From assembly GCA_030728235.1 (NCBI GenBank), contig JANRAA010000280.1, positions 6,721 to 14,555 of the forward strand: 7,835 nt of DNA. The letters run 5' to 3'. Made by a program: the position numbers and the translations under genes. The notes beneath the pieces are model-generated. The model worked only from the letters and a program-made list of their open reading frames with translations. It was not told where the DNA came from and made no database searches. Within the stretch, counting starts at the first letter, position 1. Each line of letters starts with the position of its first letter. Source of the DNA: Flavobacteriales bacterium (GTDB lineage: Bacteria; Bacteroidota; Bacteroidia; Flavobacteriales_D; Sanyastnellaceae). Below, piece by piece: positions 1 to 5,317 of this stretch.

Positions 1-392
1 GCCTCATTCGCCTCGTAATCGAAAAAAGAATACCGATGAATGCTTTTACCCAATTCGAACGAACGCAGCAAATCGGGATGAAACAAGATCAACCAACCTT
101 TGGCCGATTCGTTGAGGGTGTGATTCTCTGCCGACAAAACCTGCCCTGCCTTGATGAAGGCAAGCGCTCCTTCCTTGAAATCATATGAATTCCGACCATA
201 GCCTATCGCGCAATCAAAACCGTCTTTCATCCATATTTGATAGAGGTCGAAACGGAAACGCGCAGCCTGAAAGTCGCCACTCACTTTCAAATCTTTTTGT
301 TGGATAACCGAAATCAATGGATGGCGGGGCTTTTCTAAACCCAACATCGCATGGACATCTGCTACAGAGCTTATGACGACTATATCTTTCAT
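1..392 (-). CDS. AraC-family transcriptional regulator, N-terminal part (gene runs off the left edge)
   Basis: The reading frame is open from an ATG at 392 down to base 1, giving 130 complete codons without a stop. The translation shows the N-terminal effector-binding (cupin-like) region typical of Bacteroidetes AraC regulators: KPRHPLISVI at residues 21-30, a GYGRNSYDFKEGALAFI stretch from residue 64, GWLILFHPDLLR from residue 99, and YSFFDYEANE at the edge. In this family the two helix-turn-helix motifs that bind DNA come after this point, so they should lie beyond the window. The start is supported by an ATGA junction: the ATG (392-390) overlaps the TGA stop (391-389) of the upstream reductase, which implies translational coupling and one operon. 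The likely role is control of the two linked reductase genes or of other targets in response to a small molecule. The ligand cannot be told from the sequence. Family assignment is confident; the targets are inference. Confidence 0.85.
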   Translation of the reverse strand, partial: MKDIVVISSVADVHAMLGLEKPRHPLISVIQQKDLKVSGDFQAARFRFDLYQIWMKDGFDCAIGYGRNSYDFKEGALAFIKAGQVLSAENHTLNESAKGWLILFHPDLLRSFELGKSIHRYSFFDYEANE

Positions 393-1048
393 GCTTTGAA
401 GTTCCGAATATCGACGTTCTCAAATACTTTTCTTTCGGAACCATGCAGACCGACAGAGAAAATCACTTTTCCAAGTTCTGTAGATTTCACACTGAAGTTC
501 TTTGCAAACACATTGACAACAGGATATAAAAATCTGAAAACGGCGTAAGAGATATTCGGTTCTTTTCTGCGTTCAACAGGATAGATGTAGCCGGGACGAA
601 AAGCGTAGAAGTTGTCTCTAAATATTGCAGTCAACTGATTCTCTGCCATCCCTTTGTATCGAGCGAATGAAACGCGACTTTGCTCGGTTGTATCTGCACC
701 TGCGCCACTGAGCAGACAAAATCGAGCCTCCGGCGATTGTTGGTGCAATACTTTTCCAAAGCCTACTGCATAATCTACCGTAACCGTCTTAAACTGATCA
801 TCTGGCAAGGCTCCTGTATAAGCACCCAAACAAAAGTATGCGATATCGATACCCGCAAGTTGGTCTGCAACTTCATGACAGTTCGAGAAATCTTTCACAA
901 CCACTTCCTTTAGTTTGGGATGTACTAACCCTGAGGGCTTTCGAACCAAACTCACCACACCACTAACTCTTTCACTATCAAGACAATGTTGAAGTATGGT
1001 TTTCCCAATCATTCCTGAAGCACCCGTTATCGCAACATTTTGTTTCAT
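389..1048 (-). CDS. Atypical short-chain dehydrogenase-like NAD(P)H-binding protein (HTATIP2/SDR_a5-like)
   Basis: This 219-residue protein opens with a Rossmann dinucleotide-binding motif, TGASGMIG (residues 8-15), after a short beta strand. LVRKPSG (34-40) follows, with Arg36 placed to favour NADP. CLLSGAGAD (111-119) corresponds to the catalytic Ser strand, and RPGYIYP (151-157) to the family's later RPG motif. The classical YxxxK catalytic pair is not intact: the site reads FARYK (128-132), with Phe where Tyr is expected and a Tyr directly before the Lys. This agrees with an atypical SDR whose activity may be weak or different, as in the HTATIP2/TIP30-like group. It is probably a soluble cytoplasmic protein. 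The gene starts 11 bases after the stop of the larger reductase and overlaps the AraC regulator by four bases, so the three are probably cotranscribed. The substrate is unknown. Confidence 0.85.
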   Translation of the reverse strand: MKQNVAITGASGMIGKTILQHCLDSERVSGVVSLVRKPSGLVHPKLKEVVVKDFSNCHEVADQLAGIDIAYFCLGAYTGALPDDQFKTVTVDYAVGFGKVLHQQSPEARFCLLSGAGADTTEQSRVSFARYKGMAENQLTAIFRDNFYAFRPGYIYPVERRKEPNISYAVFRFLYPVVNVFAKNFSVKSTELGKVIFSVGLHGSERKVFENVDIRNFKA

Positions 1049-1059
1049 AGATTTTCTCT

Positions 1060-2127
1060 TTATTTCTGCTTCACTAAATTCTCCTTAATCAACATCTCAA
1101 AAGAGTCGATCATGGTTTCTTTGAGCGGACGATAATGCATGGCCAATTCTTGTCGGCTCTTCGAATTATCCGCTTTCCAAGCGAGGTTTACGTTGTTGCG
1201 GACAAATTTTCGAGTAATTGATTTATTAACCGATGGCCCGATAAGCATAAGCAACCATTTTGGCAGCGCCTTCTTCGGAACCGGATATTTCGCACCATAA
1301 GCATCATTCAAAATATGCGCAACTTCCAAAAACGATGAGTTGTGTCCCGATATGATGTTCCGTCCGTTCGCCGATGGAATGTATCCTGCATTGAAGTGCG
1401 CTTTAGCCAAATCTCTAACGTCAACTATTCCCACTCCCATGTTCGGAACACCGCTTTTCATGGTTCCATCGCCCATCTGCTTTAGCAAAGTCATGCTTTC
1501 AGAGGTGGCGGTACCGATGTTGGTTGCTGGCCCCATCACCAAGCTAGGATTGATTACAACCATGTCCCACTGTTTCTGCGCTTGGTTCAACTCCCACCCT
1601 TTTTTCTCGGCAAGGGTTTTCGAAAACGAGTACGGCTGGTGCTCCAAAGATGCTGTTTCGTTCCAAACCTTCTCCGTCAATACACCTCCTGGGGCTGCAG
1701 CCACATCGGTGCAATCGGTATAAATTGCGGCACAACTGCTGGTTAAAACAACACGCTTCACAGAGTTCACTTTATTCGCTTGATTCAGCACATTCTCCGT
1801 CCCTTTAACAGCTGGGTCAATCAACTCTTTTTGAGCATCCTTGTAATTCGAGGTAAACGGCGATGCCGTGTGGTAAACCAATTCACACCCTTCCATCGCT
1901 TCAGCGTAGCTTCCTTCCTGCAGCAAATCGGCCTTGTAGAACTTTATCGGAGTACCTGTCTGCGCTGATAGCGCTTTCAAATGAGCCACCTTCTTCTCAT
2001 CGCTCGGATTCCGCACTGCAGCATGCACTGTTATTCCATTTTCTAAAAGTTCTTTTATCAGCCATCCAGCTACGTATCCTGTTGCGCCCGTTACCAATAC
2101 CGGCTTCGTTTTATCTATCGTTGTCAT
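1060..2127 (-). CDS. NAD(P)-dependent extended-SDR reductase, dihydroflavonol-4-reductase-like
   Basis: From the ATG at 2127 the protein is 355 residues. It carries an N-terminal Rossmann motif TGATGYVAG (13-21), AAVRN (36-40) with Arg39 suited to NADP, a VVLTSSCAAIY strand (127-136) supplying the catalytic Ser, and the catalytic pair YSFSK (166-170). The later conserved motifs INPSLVMGP (192-200) and VDVRDLAKAHF (235-245) are those of the dihydroflavonol/cinnamoyl-CoA/aldehyde reductase group. Enzymes of this group reduce aldehydes or ketones with NADPH; bacterial members rarely have a known natural substrate, so no gene name is given. An earlier in-frame ATG at 2166 would add 13 residues. 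The later start is preferred because it places the core at the usual distance from the N-terminus and because a promoter-like GAACTTTG (minus strand, 2151-2144, one mismatch to TAnnTTTG) lies between the two starts. It is first in a three-gene unit and diverges from the arsenic operon. Confidence 0.88.
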   Translation of the reverse strand: MTTIDKTKPVLVTGATGYVAGWLIKELLENGITVHAAVRNPSDEKKVAHLKALSAQTGTPIKFYKADLLQEGSYAEAMEGCELVYHTASPFTSNYKDAQKELIDPAVKGTENVLNQANKVNSVKRVVLTSSCAAIYTDCTDVAAAPGGVLTEKVWNETASLEHQPYSFSKTLAEKKGWELNQAQKQWDMVVINPSLVMGPATNIGTATSESMTLLKQMGDGTMKSGVPNMGVGIVDVRDLAKAHFNAGYIPSANGRNIISGHNSSFLEVAHILNDAYGAKYPVPKKALPKWLLMLIGPSVNKSITRKFVRNNVNLAWKADNSKSRQELAMHYRPLKETMIDSFEMLIKENLVKQK

Positions 2128-2270
2128 TTCCAATAATTTTAAGCAAAGTTCAACCTTATTTATCATGTCGGTGAATACATTTTGCAGAATGACGAGTACA
2201 AATCAATGATTGTGTCGCTGAACTGTTAATTAATGCCCTTTTTCTCGGCTTTTTTCAAAAGGATGTTGAT

Positions 2271-2292
2271 TATATCGTAATATTGCGATATA
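2271..2292 (+). promoter_or_regulatory. Probable ArsR operator palindrome overlapping the arsR start region
   Basis: The arms TATATCG (2271-2277) and CGATATA (2286-2292) are perfect inverted repeats. The centre, T-AATATT-G (2278-2285), is itself palindromic except for one pair, so 20 of 22 positions are symmetric. The site ends three bases before the arsR ATG at 2296. ArsR-family repressors bind AT-rich inverted repeats of this kind at their own promoters, so autoregulation of the whole downstream operon is the natural reading. TAATATTG at the centre is one base from the Bacteroidetes -7 consensus TAnnTTTG. The operator may therefore lie directly on the promoter and give a very short leader, but no matching -33 element was found. 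Binding is inferred from symmetry and position. Confidence 0.75.
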
Positions 2293-2295
2293 TCT

Positions 2296-2631
2296 ATGGG
2301 AATTACAAAAACAGATCTGTTCACGGCGAAACAAAACGCGTTTGCTCAAATGGGAAAGATATTTTCTCACCCTGCGCGTATCGCCATTTTAGAACACTTG
2401 ATTCAAGCAAACGCATGCATCAACTCCGATTTGGTGGCTGAACTTGGCTTGGCACAACCAACAATCAGTCAGCATTTGAAAGAACTAAAATCCATCGGGA
2501 TCATAAAAGGTACCGTTGAGGGAGTCTCCATGAGCTACTGCATCGACGCTGAAAAATGGGAAGAATTCAAAGCGGTTTTCTCGGAGTTTTTCGGACAGAA
2601 ATTACCTTCAGATACAAATCAATGTTGCTGA
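2296..2631 (+). CDS. arsR: ArsR-family arsenic-responsive transcriptional repressor
   Basis: This is a 111-residue winged-helix protein of normal ArsR/SmtB length. FSHPARIAILEHL (23-35) is the first DNA-binding-domain helix pair, GLAQPTISQHLKEL (51-64) contains the recognition helix, and GIIKGTVEGVSMSYCID (68-84) is the beta-hairpin wing. It should repress the arsenic operon as a dimer and release DNA when arsenite binds cysteine thiols. The classical E. coli-type ELCVCDLC sensor motif is absent; the equivalent stretch reads NACINSDL with a single Cys41. The other cysteines are Cys82 in the wing and a Cys110-Cys111 pair at the extreme C-terminus, which are plausible alternative arsenite ligands. 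It is the first gene of the operon, directly behind a palindromic operator, and the next gene follows after 33 bases. Family is certain; arsenic as inducer is inferred from the arsC and ACR3 genes downstream. Confidence 0.95.
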   Translation: MGITKTDLFTAKQNAFAQMGKIFSHPARIAILEHLIQANACINSDLVAELGLAQPTISQHLKELKSIGIIKGTVEGVSMSYCIDAEKWEEFKAVFSEFFGQKLPSDTNQCC

Positions 2632-2664
2632 TATTCAGCCTCGCATCTTCTAAAATCAGACAAA

Positions 2665-3144
2665 ATGAAACTTTCAATATTGAAAAGACTGCTTCAAACA
2701 TCTTCTACCCTAAAGTTCGAATTGCCAGATGGCTCATTCATCCCGAGTCACTTTCACATCACTGAAGTTGGAAGAATCCAAAAAGACTACATCGACTGCG
2801 GCGGTACCGTGCGAAGTGAAAGCAAAGTCGGATTTCAATTGTGGGAAGCAAACGACTTTGATCACGCGCTAGCACCCACCAAACTCTTGAACATCATTCG
2901 CATTTCAGAAGACAAACTGGGAATTGCAGACGATGAAATCGAAGTTGAATACCAAATGGAGACCATTGGGAAATTCGGTTTATCTCACAATGGAGAACAT
3001 TTCGTGCTTACAGCTACAACAACCGACTGTTTGGCAAAAGACAAATGTGGAATTCCAGCAGAAAAACTAAAAGTTTCTTTGAAAACGCTAGGAACAAAGG
3101 CAGATGTCGCACAAAGCTGCGCTCCTGGTTCTTCGTGCTGCTAA
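2665..3144 (+). CDS. DUF6428-type Cys-rich protein of unknown function in the arsenic operon
   Basis: This 159-residue protein has no signal peptide or membrane segment, so it should be cytoplasmic. It matches from memory the DUF6428 family, found in arsenic operons of Bacteroidetes and some other bacteria. Visible landmarks are IPSHFHITEVGR (26-37), DCGGTVR (44-50), FQLWEANDFDHALAPTKLL (57-75), EIEVEYQ (91-97) and TDCLAKDKCGIP (120-131), then a tail with CAPGSSCC at the very end (152-159). The six cysteines (45, 122, 128, 152, 158, 159) and the histidines at 29, 31 and 67 could form a metal or arsenite site. The C-terminal CxxxxxCC resembles a flexible thiol tail. It sits between arsR and arsC, only 15 bases before arsC, so it is expressed with the resistance genes. 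It could be an arsenite-binding or chaperone-like factor delivering to ACR3, but no function is established by the sequence. Confidence 0.85.
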   Translation: MKLSILKRLLQTSSTLKFELPDGSFIPSHFHITEVGRIQKDYIDCGGTVRSESKVGFQLWEANDFDHALAPTKLLNIIRISEDKLGIADDEIEVEYQMETIGKFGLSHNGEHFVLTATTTDCLAKDKCGIPAEKLKVSLKTLGTKADVAQSCAPGSSCC

Positions 3145-3159
3145 AACCTTTCGATTCAG

Positions 3160-3774
3160 ATGTTGCAAGCAATTCATAATATTGTTGATCGAATAGATTT
3201 CGACTCGATTACCTCTGAAAGAAAAAGCGGTCTCGACAAATTGGTGGTGTACATCAAAAAAGCGAAAAAGCAGAACCAAGCAGCGAACCTAAATTTTATC
3301 TGCACGCATAACTCTCGGCGCAGTCAATTCGCGCAATTGTGGGCAACTTTGGCAGCATGGCGCTATGGTGTCGATGCTCATTGCTTTAGCGGTGGTGTTG
3401 AAATAACTGCTTGCAACCAACGCACTATCGATTCGCTTCTGCGCTTTGGTTTTTTGGTAACTTCTGTTGGTAACGAAAATCCTCATTTTCAGGTGCAATA
3501 CGCTACCAATCAACCGCCTGTCGTACTTTTTTCTAAACTTTACGACGATAGCTCTACTCCAACTTCAGACTTTGCAGCCATCATGACCTGCTCACACGCA
3601 GATGAAAATTGTCCGTTCATTCCTGGTTGCGATGTCCGCATTGCCGTTCGCTACAACGACCCAAAACAATTCGACGACAGCACAATAGAACACTCCATGT
3701 ACGATGCAACATCGTTCACCATAGCAAGTGAGATGATGTATGTTTTCTCGCAAATCAACGACCATGACAACTGA
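3160..3774 (+). CDS. arsC: Thioredoxin-type arsenate reductase of the low-molecular-weight tyrosine phosphatase fold
   Basis: The 204-residue protein reduces arsenate to arsenite in the cytoplasm. After an N-terminal extension of about 43 residues, the fold begins with NLNFICTHNSRR, containing the phosphatase P-loop CX5R (Cys48-Arg54). TCSHADENCPFIPG (143-156) corresponds to the TLCSDADNNCP region of Gram-positive ArsC. Cys144 and Cys151 have the same seven-residue spacing as the Cys82/Cys89 relay of that enzyme, so all three cysteines of the thioredoxin-coupled mechanism are present. RYNDPKQF (164-171) supplies the DP loop with Asp167 as likely general acid. Bacteroidetes genomes often label this family 'protein-tyrosine-phosphatase'; the cysteine relay and the operon favour arsenate reductase. 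The extension appears usual for this longer subfamily. Its last 11 bases overlap the start of the ACR3 gene when that gene is read from 3764, linking their translation. Confidence 0.9.
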   Translation: MLQAIHNIVDRIDFDSITSERKSGLDKLVVYIKKAKKQNQAANLNFICTHNSRRSQFAQLWATLAAWRYGVDAHCFSGGVEITACNQRTIDSLLRFGFLVTSVGNENPHFQVQYATNQPPVVLFSKLYDDSSTPTSDFAAIMTCSHADENCPFIPGCDVRIAVRYNDPKQFDDSTIEHSMYDATSFTIASEMMYVFSQINDHDN

Positions 3775-4822
3775 AAACAAGATCGGTTTCTTTGAGAAAT
3801 ACCTAACAGCGTGGGTTCTTATTTGCATTGCAGCAGGCATTCTTTTGGGTGCCATTGCCGGCGATTCGATATCGGTACTGAGTGATTTGAATATCTTCAC
3901 CATCAACATTCCTGTTGCAGTGCTCGTTTGGCTTATGATCTACCCGATGATGGTGCAAATAGACTTCTCGTCGATTCAATATTTCTCCAGAAACTGGAAG
4001 GGATTGGGACTTACGTTGACCATCAACTGGCTCGTAAAACCTTTCACGATGGCGATTTTCGCTTATTTTTTCTTCGAGCACGTGTTCGCTGCATACATGA
4101 GCCCCGATGACGCAGAACAATACTTAGCCGGTGCCATATTACTCGGAGCGGCACCCTGCACAGCCATGGTTTTTGTTTGGTCGTACCTAACCAAAGGCGA
4201 TGCGAACTATACTCTGGTCCAAGTTTCTGTGAACGATTTGGTGCTTTTGATTGCATTTGTGCCCATCGTTGGTTTCTTGTTCTCCGTTTTCGGAATCGAC
4301 TTTTCGAATGCCGCTGGACAATCGATCGGCATTCCATACAAAACACTGTTCACTTCGGTCATCGTTTTTGTCGTTATTCCGCTGCTCGCGGGATATGCCT
4401 CGAACAAACTCCTCATCAAGAACAAAGGAAAAGCGTGGTTCGAAGAGGTCTTTCTGAAAAGATTAAAACCAGTATCAATCATCGCATTGCTGTCTACCTT
4501 GGTTTTGATTTTTGCTTTTCAAGGACAAACCATTTTGAACCATCCGATGGCGATACTGCTCATCGCAATTCCCCTCGCCATTCAAACCTATTTCATTTTT
4601 TTCATCACTTGGATTAGTGGACGATTCATAAAGTTAGAACATTGCATTTGTGCACCGTCAGCCATGATTGGCGCCAGCAACTTCTTCGAACTTGCAGTAG
4701 CCGTGGCCATCGCCCTCTTCGGATTGAATAGCGGCGCTTCACTAGCAACAGTTGTTGGTGTATTAATTGAGGTACCGATAATGCTTTCGCTGGTGAGGCT
4801 GGCGAATAGGTGGAGGTATTAA
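3764..4822 (+). CDS. acr3: ACR3-family arsenite efflux permease
   Basis: This is an integral inner-membrane protein of 352 residues with about ten hydrophobic segments, which exports arsenite using the proton motive force. The family signatures are GAAPCTAMVFVWSYL (residues 128-142) with the essential Cys132 in the fourth membrane segment, SVNDLVLL (155-162), PSAMIGASNFFELAVAVAI (298-316), and VLIEVPIML (333-341) with the conserved Glu336 in the ninth segment. These show the ACR3 family rather than the unrelated ArsB. The start is set at the ATG at 3764 (MTTENKIGFFEKYLT), which gives the usual short cytoplasmic N-terminus; an in-frame ATG at 3740 would add eight residues inside arsC. The gene overlaps arsC by 11 bases and ends the arsenic operon. 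No strong hairpin with a T tract follows immediately; the nearest hairpin is about 105 bases downstream. Many Bacteroidetes annotations call this gene arsB. Confidence 0.95.
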   Translation: MTTENKIGFFEKYLTAWVLICIAAGILLGAIAGDSISVLSDLNIFTINIPVAVLVWLMIYPMMVQIDFSSIQYFSRNWKGLGLTLTINWLVKPFTMAIFAYFFFEHVFAAYMSPDDAEQYLAGAILLGAAPCTAMVFVWSYLTKGDANYTLVQVSVNDLVLLIAFVPIVGFLFSVFGIDFSNAAGQSIGIPYKTLFTSVIVFVVIPLLAGYASNKLLIKNKGKAWFEEVFLKRLKPVSIIALLSTLVLIFAFQGQTILNHPMAILLIAIPLAIQTYFIFFITWISGRFIKLEHCICAPSAMIGASNFFELAVAVAIALFGLNSGASLATVVGVLIEVPIMLSLVRLANRWRY

Positions 4823-4888
4823 TTATCGAGACACTTTGAGAGCTTAGTCAATCAATAGATGATTGCAGTGAGCGTGGGGACCTGTTTT

Positions 4889-4915
4889 GTAAATAACTAG
4901 TATACAATTATTTAC
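4889..4915. repeat. Short inverted repeat upstream of the large hairpin
   Basis: GTAAATAA (4889-4896) and TTATTTAC (4908-4915) are perfect 8-bp inverted arms around an 11-base spacer. The element contains ATAACT (4893-4898) and TATACAATT (4901-4909), both of which recur in the large hairpin just downstream. It is AT-only apart from the outer G-C pair, so the stem is weak. Its interest lies in the shared words rather than in its own stability. Confidence 0.55.
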
Positions 4916-4926
4916 GGCTTATTTTT

Positions 4927-4975
4927 AGTTATCCGCAATTGTATAAAAAACAATTTTATACAATTGCGGATAACT
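4927..4975. repeat. Perfect inverted repeat with 22-bp arms and 5-base loop
   Basis: The left arm (4927-4948) starts AGTTATCCGCAATTG and ends TATAAAA. The right arm (4954-4975) is its exact reverse complement, and the loop is AACAA (4949-4953). As RNA, either strand would form a long uninterrupted hairpin. It begins 104 bases after the ACR3 stop codon. On the plus strand it is followed by TATTTT, a modest T stretch, so a transcription-end role for the arsenic operon is possible. The stem is longer and more AT-rich than usual terminators. A mobile palindromic repeat or a protein-binding site are other readings. Confidence 0.85.
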
Positions 4976-5145
4976 TATTTTGATGGAATTGAATCGTCCC
5001 GTATGAAGATTCGATTCATCAATTCGAAAGCACAGATGAAGTAAGAGTGAAGTTTGGGCGCCAGGGTTACCAGTAAAGAAAAACCCGCAATCAAGCCGAG
5101 GCTTTTAGGATTACTCGCGTGATCCTGTCTATCCGAATTCCGAAT

Positions 5146-5180
5146 GCACAGACTTTCCCGCTTCGCGGGAAAGTCTGTGC
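5146..5180. terminator. Perfect 16-bp-arm hairpin between the converging units, possible bidirectional terminator
   Basis: The left arm is GCACAGACTTTCCCGC (5146-5161) and the right arm GCGGGAAAGTCTGTGC (5165-5180), with a TTC loop. The tip CCCGCTTCGCGGG is a very stable form. On the plus strand the stem is followed by TTTCTT, a short T-rich stretch. On the minus strand it begins nine bases beyond the 3' end of tRNA-Arg and is preceded by AAGAAA. It could stop plus-strand read-through toward the tRNA and mark the 3' boundary of the tRNA precursor. The structure is certain; the terminator role is inference because the T tract is weak. Confidence 0.6.
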
Positions 5181-5188
5181 TTTCTTAG

Positions 5189-5262
5189 TGATCCCGACAG
5201 GATTCGAACCTGTGACCGTCTCATTAGAAGTGAGATGCTCTATCCAGCTGAGCTACGGGACC
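5189..5262 (-). tRNA. tRNA-Arg (anticodon UCU)
   Basis: The minus strand folds into a complete 74-base cloverleaf. The acceptor is GGTCCCG pairing with CGGGATC (one G-U), followed by discriminator A. The D stem is GCTC/GAGC. The anticodon stem TCTCA/TGAGA encloses the loop CTTCTAA with anticodon TCT (5228-5226). The T arm is ACAGG-TTCGAAT-CCTGT. The anticodon reads AGA arginine codons. The 3' CCA is not encoded (the next bases are CTA), so it must be added by nucleotidyltransferase. It lies 55 bases after the phosphoribosyltransferase gene on the same strand. Confidence 0.97.
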
Positions 5263-5269
5263 GAGGGCG

Positions 5270-5277
5270 CAAAAATA
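5270..5277 (-). promoter_or_regulatory. Possible Bacteroidetes -7 promoter element for tRNA-Arg
   Basis: On the minus strand, TATTTTTG matches the Bacteroidetes TAnnTTTG box exactly and ends seven bases before the first base of the mature tRNA. Transcription would then begin almost at the tRNA itself. No TTTG-like -33 element is present about 19 bases further upstream, and the flanking DNA is AT-rich, so a chance match is possible. The alternative is cotranscription with the phosphoribosyltransferase gene. Confidence 0.3.
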
Positions 5278-5317
5278 GTTGATTTTATTAAAATAGAGGC
5301 GAAATTATACAACACCG

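Larger units (their letters stand above)
4823..5188. other. Gene-free intergenic stretch between the ACR3 gene and tRNA-Arg
   Basis: No convincing coding region is present; the few short frames starting with ATG reach about 13 codons. The stretch lies between two converging transcription units and is rich in inverted repeats. These are a cluster at 4889-4975, a small stem AGGATTAC/GTGATCCT with a TCGC loop (5107-5126), a weak AAGCC/GGCTT stem near 5093-5104 followed by two further T residues, and a perfect hairpin at 5146-5180. Such elements could end transcription from both sides, but none has the classic GC stem followed at once by a long T run. No known structured RNA family was recognised. 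Confidence 0.6.

Noticed and set aside
214..444. 76-residue minus-strand open frame
   Set aside because: It overlaps the end of the small SDR and the start of the AraC gene in a different frame; the AraC frame has recognisable family motifs.
1340..1723. 127-residue plus-strand open frame
   Set aside because: It lies wholly antisense to the dihydroflavonol-reductase-like gene, whose full set of motifs is on the minus strand; the antisense product resembles no family.
2164..2166. ATG at 2166 as the start of the dihydroflavonol-reductase-like gene
   Set aside because: It adds 13 residues (MINKVELCLKLLE) not expected for the family and would place the start upstream of the only promoter-like box seen.
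4889..4975. Integron attC or XerCD dif site
   Set aside because: The inverted repeats lack the GTTRRRY/RYYYAAC core of attC, and the arm spacing (11 and 5 bases) does not fit the 11-6-11 layout of dif.
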